Shown piece after piece: positions 49,630-60,217 of a DNA stretch of 64,000 nucleotides. Position numbers and translations under genes: made by a program. The first letter of the stretch is position 1; each line of letters begins with the position of its first letter. Source of the stretch: Antitrichia curtipendula (taxonomy: Eukaryota > Streptophyta > Bryopsida > Hypnales > Leucodontaceae); NCBI GenBank assembly GCA_951230915.1, contig OX579639.1, positions 24,552,001 to 24,616,000 of the forward strand, written 5' to 3'. The notes beneath the pieces were generated by a model that saw only the letters and a list, made by a program, of their open reading frames with translations, was not told the origin of the DNA and did no database searches.

Positions 49630-51049
49630 CTAGATAAACAACTGAAAACCAAAAATTCTGGTTGCGACATCCGTCCTTCCATTTATAAGCACGTCTGTGC
49701 TCACCCTCAGAATCAGATGCTCGTGAATGACACCTTCTTCCATGTCTACTGCTTTCACCAACTTCCGCTTTGTACTGCCAGTCTTTGATATCTCTATAAC
49801 GTCTGTTGCTTCCTCTATGTGCTTCTCGTCCACTGCAATAGTGTTCGTCTTCAAAAAAGGTACAATTCCTTTCCCTTCTTCGCTCATGTCGTGCACGCTT
49901 GCCTCTTCAATGCCTCTATTTCACAAATGAAGCATGAGAATATTGGATTGCATACATTGAATCCATAAGGTACTATTTCCATTTTTCTGCTTTAATGGAA
50001 GACTACTATGCATTCACTAATACTCTACACCTGTGTTTTTATTTTTACTAGATCTTCATACTGTATACATCCAATCAAACAACATACGACGTACAAAAGT
50101 GTAAACTCGCAGGCGGAGACTGGGAACTGTAGTTGTCAATTGCCATTCCAATTTTGCGGTGATCAATGTCAGAGTTGGAGTTGGAATTACCCTGCAAATT
50201 CAGGCTCACTTCAGCGGACGCCAACTTCTTTGAAACTGTGTGCACATTTACACTACTCAACTAGGCTCCTACTTCTCCCACAGCAACATTGTCTCGCTTG
50301 TTACTTTTGTTTTCCTTCAGTTCAAATATCCTTCTCTATACGGTACCACGAACATGTTGTTATTTACATCATTGTATATACTATTTGCATGAGTAACAAC
50401 CCCTAATTCTTTCCATTATTCAAAGACATAAGAACCTCATTTGCAACACCGAGTAATTAAATTGTAGATCGTGCTACAAGAACATCCTCATAATCCCTTT
50501 ATTTACAAACACACAAAGCTTCATTAGCATACTAGATTTGTCGCTCTTTGATGTGGTTAAACAAATACCTAAGTCGCTATCGTCGTTCACATCCACTGAA
50601 GTGTTCAGTGCCGTTGCTTCTTGCACTTCGGTGCTATCTTGAACTACTTTCTCAACAACTATAGGCTCCTCCAAATTCTTACCAATGTTCACTTTTACTC
50701 CACTGTTAACTCATCTCTTGTCACCATTCAAGGAACGGAAGAGTTTCACTTCTCTTCTACTGAAGCAGAGGTTTTTTTCATCCTTCTAGGTTTCAACGCT
50801 TGCGTTCCAATATGTGTGGCATTTTTGTTACCGTGGCTATTGGGCTTTTTGTTCTGCACATCTTCTGCAGATGAACATCTCGAAGAGTGCCTACCTCTAG
50901 ATTTAGGCTTGCTTCATATTTCAAAGCTTTCCTTCTCCTTGCCCATTGTCTTGTATTATTGGCAGTCGAAACAAAAAATTCATGCCCACATAGTACGGCT
51001 CCTTATTTTTTCCTACAGATTCTCTATAGTGCTTTATCTATTTTCCTAG
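49630..51049 (-). pseudogene. Possible 5' part of the CACTA second gene
   Basis: Minus-strand frames at 50474-50692 (VVEKVVQDSTEVQEATALNT), 50075-50260 and 49630-49896 (KGIVPFLKTNTIAVDEKH) encode acidic, low-complexity protein with Ser/Thr/Glu. They lie upstream of the TNPA-like remnant in the same direction, on the other side of the nested insertion. No motif identifies them, so the assignment rests on position. Confidence 0.3.
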
Positions 51050-53200
51050 ATTTACAACACATTGGGTATTTTCTTTGTACAGTGACACGCGGAGGTAGCA
51101 ATTTTAAGACCAGTACGTAGTGAATAGCTTCATATACATTTCATGAGCCGAAATAGGGTTCTCCAACTACTCCTCTCGCATCATACTATGTATGGAACAA
51201 GCTTGTCTACACTAGCTGATTTCCAATAGTTATGTTGCTTGTTGTTAAAACAAAGCAGGATTTCACAATAAAAAAGAAGATGAAAGATACACATCCCGTC
51301 TCTACAATTGTTGAGCTATGTCCTCAAATACAGACCTCGTCTACGACAATTTATAACTTACAGAACAACTCGATCACTTATCCTACATTTTTAAAATTTT
51401 GATAATAGGCATGACAATGCTAGAAGAAAGGTTTCCCAGTAGTATTTGCATCATTTCACTTTGTATACTTCCATTATCAATTTTTACTAAATTCCATAGT
51501 ATTTAACATCTTCAGAAGTTACCTCTGAAATTCAGAAAGGTCCTTCAAATACCTCTCTGATCTCAATGTAAGTGACAGGATTGACGTGCGACGGAATCCT
51601 CTTTTTATCTGCAAAACAAATAACAAAGTATATTGTCCAACCCTGTTCCTTTCAAGTACAATGCAACAAAGACAATAAATCCTNNNNNNNNNNNNNNNNN
51701 NNNNNNNNNNNNNNNNNNNNNNNNNNNNNNNNNNNNNNNNNNNNNNNNNNNNNNNNNNNNNNNNNNNNNNNNNNNNNNNNNNNNNNNNNNNNNNNNNNNN
51801 NNNNNNNNNNNNNNNNNNNNNNNNNNNNNNNNNNNNNNNNNNNNNNNNNNNNNNNNNNNNNNNNNNNNNNNNNNNNNNNNNNNTGAAGCCTTGTTAAGTT
51901 TGAATTTCATGCTCTACTACCTTTGTACAGAGGCCACCGCCTTTGAAGAGTTGCCTTGTTTCCCAACAGTTTAGGAAGCCATTGTTGTCATTAATGATCC
52001 TCGGAAGATGATGATAGCTTGAATTTAGTAAGTCACCATTGTCATTAATGGTCTTCAAAATACATTGACAGCTTGAATATTGCAATCTGTGCATAAAGAC
52101 AAATGTATCTCGCATTAGACCTCTTCTTATAACAAAAGCGAGGCATCAGTGTCGTAGTTGATCATGATAAAATGACCTCCTCAAAAATACGTCTGCATTT
52201 CAAGTCATTCAAGCAATGACTTGAAGTCATTGCTATTTCACATCTTGTATTTCATGGACACCCTTGTCACTAATGTGTTCTTTATAATACACAAGTAATG
52301 TCAAAAGAGCACTTACGGTAGTTCTATTTAAGGAGTGGTCCACTGCTTTCTCCAACGTTGAGGTTCTTTGTCTGTGCTAGTTGAGATTTTAAAATGACAA
52401 TCAGTCAATTCAAGGTAAGCTCTCTCCAAAACTTATCTTTGTCTTCATTACATTGTTACGTGTATGTGAGTTCACGGCAGTCACAACTCAGTGTCAATGA
52501 CTACCATGTCATATTCTTCTGCGACGTCTTCAAAGTACATAATTATATGCTCAATTATCGTTTTGTCTTCTAGAAAGTTGAATATGAAGGTTTCCTAGGT
52601 GAAAGAACTAAAAGATTTCTTTGGATTCATTGGAAACTTTAACTTTGCTTCTCTTTGAAGACATGCGTACAATATGAATTAATTGTTGTTATTAATTTAT
52701 TTCATAGCAACAATAAGCAAAACTGTCCCAATTTAGGGTTCCTTTTATACATGTTTCAACTATCGTTAGAAGTGGTTGTCAGTAAGACACTGTAGTGACA
52801 AAAAGCATGTAAGGAAGTAAGAATTGATTCATGAATTCAAAAAGCCATAGTTGTTAGTAATAGTCCTCACATTGCAACAAAAACAGTATAAATATTATGG
52901 ATGCGGAACCTATGAAATAGAATATTCAATAGGTCATACGCTATTTTTTAAATCGTTTAAGGAAAAGTAAACGGGGAATGAAAAGAGATTGGCAAACCTT
53001 AGACATAGAGAAGTCACAAAAAGGGTTCAAAAAAAGTTTTTTTCTTGAATTGAGTTCATACACTAATTTCTGGTTTCCTTAGACTGCCAACAAAGTACTG
53101 GTGACAGTGGAGTCGGAGGCAAAAATAACAATATGGAATTTAATGGAGAAAATGTCATGTGCGCAATTAGCAAAGGAAAAGACTTATTAAAACTGTAAGT
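51050..53200. other. Non-coding centre of the CACTA element, includes scaffold gap
   Basis: AT-rich, between the two divergent gene remnants, so the likely site of a shared promoter region. No coding is recognised. The frames next to the gap are artefacts. Confidence 0.45.
51684..51883. other. Assembly gap, 200 N
   Basis: Exactly 200 ambiguous bases, a conventional scaffold-gap size, so the true distance is unknown. Confidence 1.
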
Positions 53201-56200
53201 ATGGTCTTAACAATGACTGACTTAACAAATATTGTATCAACAGAAACTTTACCAGATACAGTGAAACATTGTCATTTAGGAGCCGCTTACTACATTGAAA
53301 AAGTTGTAGCATTCAGGCAAGGTCTTCAAGAGTATCCTTGTGCTTGCACGCGTTGCCGAGGAGGTAGAGTCTGGAACATAGCTCTCATAGCAAAGCATCA
53401 CCGACTATATGGCAGAGATCCTCATCTGCCGCATCTAGTAATGGTGAAGGATAGAACTTTCTCCATTGCATGTTTTCACTGTATGTGATAGTAATTTGAG
53501 TGTATGATAGGAGGAAGTATTTCAAAAGAGCAAAGGCACACATAAAAAATGTAATCCAACTTACATAGTTGTAATATGATTGACTTTGTTATGAAAAGTT
53601 GGGATCATAAACTCACTATAGATTTCAATTTATGACAAGGCTTAATGGGTCCAGTTCTATAAAATAAAGTGAGACTAGTAACTCCAAGATTTATGAAGTG
53701 AATGACTAATTATTATTGGAGTATGTTTACAGACCGTTGACGGAACAAACATGCGAGGTCCACAAGATATACCTGAGGTGGGGGAGGAGGCTTATGCTTG
53801 GAGAAGGCAGGACCAAGAAGCACCCCATTATGTGTGGCCCTAACGGATAGAAGTGCAAGTAGAGGACATAGTACATGATGCATTCGAATGTGCCAATGAT
53901 ATCCATATGGAAGTGCAAGGACAAACCGGTACCCCAAGACCAAACCCGCAGTAAGAAGATGGGGAACCAGATACATTGAGGCCCAACCCCCCACACGGAA
54001 AAGACACAAATCTTAACGTCGAGACAAGAGACATGGAGGAGCTCCTTCAAGAGTGCACAAAAACTTTGTACGAAGGATGTGCTACTAATCGTTTACAGAC
54101 TAGCATAGTTATGATGAACATGATGAACTTGTACAGTGTATCACAAACTTTTATGGATGAGATGCTGCAATTCTTGAGTGCTGATGTCTTTCCCCAAGCA
54201 AATTCTTTACTGCGAAGCACGTATGAAATGAAAAGAATGATCATGAAAATGGATTTGGAACATGAAGCAATACATTGTTGCGCAAGTGGGCAAATTCTGT
54301 ACGAAGGTGATGAGTATGGAAACCTCCAAGAGTGTCCATAGCGCGGTCAGTCTAGGTACGTAGACGGGTCAGATAGCATTCCGCAGAAGATGCTACGATA
54401 TTTTCTAATCATTCCATGGTTGCAACGCTTATACCAATGTCCTGAAGTAGAAAAGCTTATGAAGTGGCACGCCACTAACAAGTCAGAAGATGGCATGATT
54501 CATTCAATAGTTGGCAATTTGTAGTGGGCAGCAGTTTATGATATTGATTCTTCATTTGTAACAGAAGAGCGGAATGTGTACATGGGAATGGTTGCTGATG
54601 GAGTGAAACCATTTGGTAACCAAAGCACAAAGTACTCTATGTGGCCAGTTATGTTGGTTATTTTTAACCTCCCGCCATGGCTACTCATGAAAAAGTTCTT
54701 TGTTTCATTGACTCTTCTTATTTCAGGAGATAAGTTGCTGAATGGAGAAAACTTTTATGTCTTCATGGCTCCCTTTGTTTGTGATCTCTTGAAACTCTAG
54801 CATTGAGTTATAGCCGCAGACTCTTTAATGCCTATTGGATTTCAAAACTTCGTGATGAAGACAATACTCTTATGCGTAATAAACAACTTCTTTGCTTATG
54901 GATTGATGTCTAGCCAGCAAACAAAAGAATACAAGGGATGCCCGTGTTGCATGATGGAAACAGTAGCGGATCATTCTAGTGCATTAAAAAAACTGGTTTA
55001 CTTGGGATCTCGGAGTTGGCTGTCAACTGACCACCGATTCCGTAGAGCAAGATTGGCGTTTGATGGCAACGCTTAGTGGCGTGGACCTCCTAAAAGGCCA
55101 TCCGGTAGGGAAATTTTGGAGATGGGAGAAGAGCGTAGCACATACCTCAGTGACGGAGGAGAGAAGAATGGGGCAGACGACCCTATATGAAGCGACACGC
55201 GGTCAAGTGAGTCAGTTGTCACTTTCAACTACCATATTGGGCGGTGAGTATTGTGACTTTTCTTTCATTATAGATTTAGCTAAAATTTTACTACGTAATA
55301 TATGCAATATAGTAGGAGAATTAAGTAAAGTGTTAACAAGTGCAGTTTGTATGTAAGAAATGGAAGCATTGAATTTGTGCATGTGCCCTTGTTCGTAATG
55401 TACTGATGTATTGTTTCTGATTCCGTGTGTGGACTGAGTTTGTTATAAATCAACAATCATAATATTGGTAGTCTTTTGATGCAGAGAATCTAAGGAAACA
55501 GAAGACAACAGAGGGACATGTCGATGGTGAATCATGAATGATTTTCATATGTGGAAAAGATGGAATAAAAAAAATTATAAGAATGAGTAATATCATTACA
55601 GATTAGCTATGTGCTTTCACCATGTGTTGTATATTCTACAAAGGCATTTGAAATTAAAAAACCTCCTTTCATATGGAAGAATAAGTGTGACAGCTAGTTT
55701 TTCTGGGAAAGCAATGTTGATAATTTACAATAAGACATATTGTACATAGCAAAATCTGAAGAAACTCTGCATTACAGTGTATTTTGTACTATTTGTAGGC
55801 ATGAAAGTAGAGTATGATGTTTATGTGGATGAATTTTTACTTATGATAAATGGATGTAGAAGTTGTAAGTGATTGACATTCTAAAGCTCAAAGCTTGGGC
55901 AATACATGATCTTCTTGTGCGGCATTTGCTGGACGTCATGCACTGTGAGAAAAGGATAGTGCCGATGTTTGTCTGGACATGGAACATTGTGGAATTTGCC
56001 CTCACCTTTGGTTGTATCGACAAGGGCCTAACAATGAAAGGTTTTGGATACCAGATGCTCCTTACGTTCTGTCAAATCAGGAGAAGCAAGAGTTCATGGA
56101 GACTCTCAAATCTATCAAGACTCCATCCAAATATATGTCAAAACTGCATAATCGCTTAAGCGACGGGCAATTGAGGGGCTCCAAGTTGCACGACTATCAT

Positions 56201-58400
56201 GTGTTATTACAGCAAGTCCTGCCCATGTGCCTCAGGAACATCGGTCATGATGGAGTTGTGGGTGTTGTAATGAGACTCAACAGGGTCTTTCAAAGACTCA
56301 GTGCAAAGAGGTAATAAATCCGGAAACAAATACAAGATGTAGCAGAGACTTTATCAACGATGGAAAAAGAACTGTTATCTTCATTTTTTGACATAATGGT
56401 GCACCTCACTATTCACTTAGTGGAAGAGCTGTTCATTTGTGGCCCGGTTCATACAAGGTGGATGTACCTCTATAGGAGGTACTTCAAAGGCTTAAAATTT
56501 TTTGTGAAGAACTTAGCAAAACCAGAAGGAAGTATAGCACAAGGATATCAAGTGGAGGAGGTGTTGGGTTTCATGACCAAGTACATGTCAAAGTACACCC
56601 CTACTTCTAGGCAAGTGTGGGATAGCAAAGAAGATCCTTCTATGACGGATGAGATGGTAGAAGGGAAAAGAAAGCCTCGAATGCTATTAGAGCAGCTGCA
56701 AAAATGGATACATGATTTTGTTCTTGACAATGCAGAGCAGTTGGAGTCCTATAGAGTGTATGTTTCTCTCACTCCTAGTACTTCTCCATTGTAATGATTG
56801 CAATTGCAGTCAGTCATATTGTAGATGGTTTGTGTAGTATGCAGTTGGATTGTTGGATTAAATTGTAATTAGTGATCACTTAACATTTATGGAGTCCGAT
56901 TTGTACAAATGGAGGACACAGACCCACAATTTAGAATATCGTGAATGCAGTCAAGAACTGAATATAAATTTAGCTACACCGAGAAAGTGAATCTAATGGA
57001 ATTTTTGTGTCTACTAAGAGTAGCAGTGAAAATTAGAAGAACTTGTAGTTCGACCTTTTTTTAAGAAGATTCTAGGGTTGTTGTGGTGCCTATGATGATT
57101 ACAGCGTGTTAAAACTGAAAACTAATTGTCAATTGAGCGGGTTCCAAATTTCCAATATTAGAACCCACAATGCGTGAAGGATAGCAAAGTAATCATGTAC
57201 TAGTATTCGACCAAACAATGTAGACAGAAGTCACATCAAAGAGATGGGTATTTCTAGTTTTGCAAAGATGAGTAGAATATTTATTTATTGGAGATGCAGA
57301 AGTAATTGGGGAAGTGGAGATTACATAGAAGATGGCTTCCTACCAAAAATTATTTATTTTAGGAATAGAATGAAACTTGGAAAAGAAAGGAATTGAAAAA
57401 CAACAATTTTAGTACATTGTGGTAAAAATAATTCAAATGAAGTTCATCCTATGTGAAATTTGGATGGATTTTTAATTCTATGAGGATGTCGCCATATTTA
57501 CTATGGTCCACAATTGCAGTTTGTTATGAATTTTTTGAAGGCTGAAGTGGAATTTAATGAGGTTGTCAATAATGATAGGATTGACGTTTATTCATGTGCA
57601 GCTTATATCAGGAGTATTATTACAATCTTGTCACAGAATGAATGAGGTTTAGACAAAGTCATCCTCGTAGGAGGGGGCACCGAGCTCCTTTATATCTTCC
57701 GAATCTGTTGGAGCTGATGGTATTTTGTGAGTGGTTGGAGAAACATGTCTCTGACAAGTTAGTAACAAATTGTGGTGAGATGGAGGACGATGCCACTTGT
57801 TTGTACAAACTTCTATCTCAATTGGCTACTAAGTATCGAAGTATGTGGGCATTTGGCAACCACCTTCATGTTGCTAGTGTGGAGCAGCACTTGAAAACAT
57901 ATGACTTCGACGTGGCTGCAACTTTTTCGCAACCATGTATGTCTGGATTGCGGGACATGAATGTTGTGATGGCAAATCTGGAGTATGTGGGAGAGTTAGA
58001 AGAGATTGTGGAAGTGAATTATAGTAGACTCTGTGTAATTGTACTCTTATATAAGTGGATGAAGGCAAATTACCGAAGCAACTCAGCAACAGTTAAGAAA
58101 GACAAATAGGGCTTCACTTTGGCAAACTTTAATTCTGTCTTGACATTTGGTCTGGAATCCTTTGCATTTCCAATGCATATAAAGCAGGTGTATTTTGCAG
58201 ATGCACGGGAAGAACCCGGCTGGAAGGTTATTTTACGAAAGGAGGTAAGGGGACACCGTGTATATGGTAGCATTGGAGAATCAATGGATGGGCCTCTGTT
58301 TGACATCGGAGAAGATGAACAGCACGAGGGACTTCATTGACCAGAACATGTGGTAGAAGAAAATCCAAAAAGATCAAGGACAAGTAGGGTAGTCCACCTA
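53201..58400 (+). pseudogene. CACTA TNP2-type transposase, decayed
   Basis: Domains appear in order, in several frames. 53201-53488: N-terminal transposase-associated domain (CACTRCRGG, then a conserved His and GRDPHLP). 53976-54341: LYEGCATNRLQTSIVMMNMM leading to the helical region. 54380-54500: MLRYFLIIPWLQRLYQCPEV. 54576-54800: DGVKPFGNQSTKYSMWPVM, the DDE-type core (Transposase_21) with its first Asp. 54828-55076: INNFFAYG, then CPCCMMET, then a DHRFRRARLAF segment. 55869-56314: LLDVMHCEKRIVP, with the conserved Glu, then SKLHDYHVLLQQVLPMCLR. 56360-56794: DUF4218 (ELLSSFFDIMVHLTIHLVEE). 57642-58330: C-terminal region with DUF4216 (YFADAREEPGWKVIL). Some gaps may be introns, but in-frame stops (54523, 58108) and frame changes show decay. 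The second catalytic Asp of the NDFPAYG-type motif reads Asn. Confidence 0.85.
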
Positions 58401-59427
58401 GAAGAAGCCATATTGCTGGATGATTGGAAAGTGGTGGACCTTGATTTGGGCGAGTCAAATTCTTCAACCAATGAAGAGAACTAATCAACCTGCAGTACCA
58501 AAATTGCAAGCTTGAGAAAGACATACTGAATTTTTGTCTTCTATAGTTAGTATATGTTTGATTTGGTTTGTTTTTTAAATGGTATCTAACGACGTAGACT
58601 TCCATGCATAGTAAGTACACTGTAATGCTTATTTGGGCAAAGGGAGGAGATGTCAATGTGAGTCAATTTGATGCCTTCAGTTGTCATTGCTCTAGAACAA
58701 TAAAGCCCTTGAGCGACATTGTATATTTTGATTTTAGTAAGTAATGACAAAGTCTCTGTAGTATGTGTGTATTAGAGTAGGTAAATAAAGTATATATCAA
58801 TAGTGTTCTTCTCTCACAATGAAGTGGGGACGGCGTGCAATAAAAACCAAGTCATTCTGATTTGCATCATTATTCTTGAAATTATGATATTCAATATTCA
58901 ATACTATGTGTGCGAGCAATCTATGTAGTTTACTGTGAATACAAATTTGAAGCTCCGAGTACCTGCTTTAAAAAAGAAGTGGATCCCAGTTCTAACTTCT
59001 AAATAAGGTAAAGTACCTATAAGCTGGACTTTTATGAGGTGCATTTTTTAAAAGGGAAAACCCAAATTTTACTGAATATATCTTATTGTATGTATGAGCA
59101 AGTGTTTGGAAGTGGTTAAAATAGGTAGAATTAATTTGAATGCCTTTATTTAGTCAAGTCATATAGAACAAAGAAAAGGTCAATCAGACAACATATTCAC
59201 ATGATCAGAAATTACCAGGACAAGCGTAATACTTGATCAGAAATTACCATAGCAAGCAAAATAAATGATGCAATTCTCACCGGAGAAGAAGAAATGTCTT
59301 GGAACTACAGTACTAAACAAATGAAATAATGACACATATGCTTCTTTCGATGCGTTGGAAGCCTACCAAATTGTAATCAACACATTTCAACAGCATTTAC
59401 TACTTTTTAACATGTATCTACAACTTA
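58401..59427. other. Non-coding right subterminal region of the CACTA element
   Basis: AT-rich; no gene or clear short repeat set is recognised. Confidence 0.5.
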
Positions 59428-59974
59428 TTAACCCCTAAGCGCTCAAACGACCATTTTATGGTCGCTGCCCGACTTCGGACAGATTTTTCGGGTAGAAAAA
59501 AACTTTTTTCAATTTCTTTTTTTTCAATTTTTTTAAAAGATTGGATTGTCTTTCAATATTTATATTCAAAACTAAGATCGCTACGGTCAAACAAAAACTA
59601 TAAGAGAAATAGCACAAAGAGTCTAGTATTGCCTAGTGTTGAAAAACTTACTATTTGGGGAAAGTGTTGGTGTTTTCATTACTGGATCTTATGCATTTTT
59701 TCACAAATCAATAGGAACCACAATTTTGACCAATCAATAAAAAAATCAATTGCTAAAGATAGAAATTGTATTTTTGGTGAATTTTTGAAGTTATATCTTC
59801 AAAATTCATTTGAAGAGAATCTAAAAATAATTTTATAATTTTGACCATATGGATATTTTTTTCTTTTTGTACTTTACATTATCTATTTTAATGCAAACTT
59901 CAAAAAAGTTGTAGAACTTATATTTTATAACACATTTGTGTTTTGTCCAAACCCCTTGGGCTTTTAGGGGTTAA
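59428..59974. mobile_element. TTAA-type inverted-repeat element, group B (547 bp), nested in CACTA
   Basis: Flanked by TTAA. The left end reads CCCCTAAGCGCTCAAACG and the right end, reversed, CCCCTAAAAGCCCAAGG. A palindrome, CGACCAT-TTT-ATGGTCG, lies at 59448-59464, placed as in the other group B copies. The frame at 59458-59838 is open without family resemblance and is probably chance. Being nested, it inserted after the CACTA element did. Confidence 0.75.
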
Positions 59975-60039
59975 CATGTCTCTACACTCTTTGCTGTTTT
60001 AGTAGCACACCACGTCTGAATCAACAAAATAAGGTTTAA

Positions 60040-60073
60040 CATCAGCTGAATAGGGCCTGCCATTCTAGTAGTA
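60040..60073 (-). repeat. CACTA right terminal inverted repeat
   Basis: CTGAATAGGGCCTGCCA then TTCTAGTAGTA; the reverse complement resembles the left end over about 25 bases with a two-base gap. Confidence 0.75.
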
Positions 60074-60217
60074 TATTAAGCTTTAGGTGTACTTAGGAGG
60101 TGAGGGATGTAATTTCACTATTTTGTCTAATTGATTAAGAGCTTAGGGTATTAGTAAATGCTACGACGTTGATTAAGAATTTAGGGTATTAGTAATCACT
60201 ACAACGGTGGGTCATGA
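60074..60217 (+). repeat. Right copy of 144-bp direct duplication
   Basis: Begins exactly where the CACTA right end stops and aligns without gaps to 42476-42619, with 15 changes. After it the sequence continues GTGCACC, which is not present on the left side. Confidence 0.8.

Larger units (their letters stand above)
42620..60073 (+). mobile_element. CACTA (En/Spm) DNA transposon, 17.45 kb, decayed, with nested insertions
   Basis: The left terminus is CACTACTAGAAAATCCGACG at 42620. The right terminus, TGAATAGGGCCTGCCATTCTAGTAGTA, ends at 60073 and matches the reverse complement of the left end (TTCTAGTAGTG plus TGAATAGG), with the last G changed to A. Inside lie remnants of both usual CACTA genes: a TNP2-type transposase on the plus strand (53.2-58.4 kb) and a TNPA-like second gene on the minus strand (44.75-45.86 kb and perhaps 49.6-51 kb). 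A retroelement-like block (about 45.9-49.6 kb) and a TTAA element (59428-59974) are nested in it. The scaffold gap also falls inside. Both genes are broken, so the copy cannot move on its own. Confidence 0.8.

Noticed and set aside
51572..51974. Open frames across the N run
   Set aside because: They consist mostly of unknown residues from the assembly gap.
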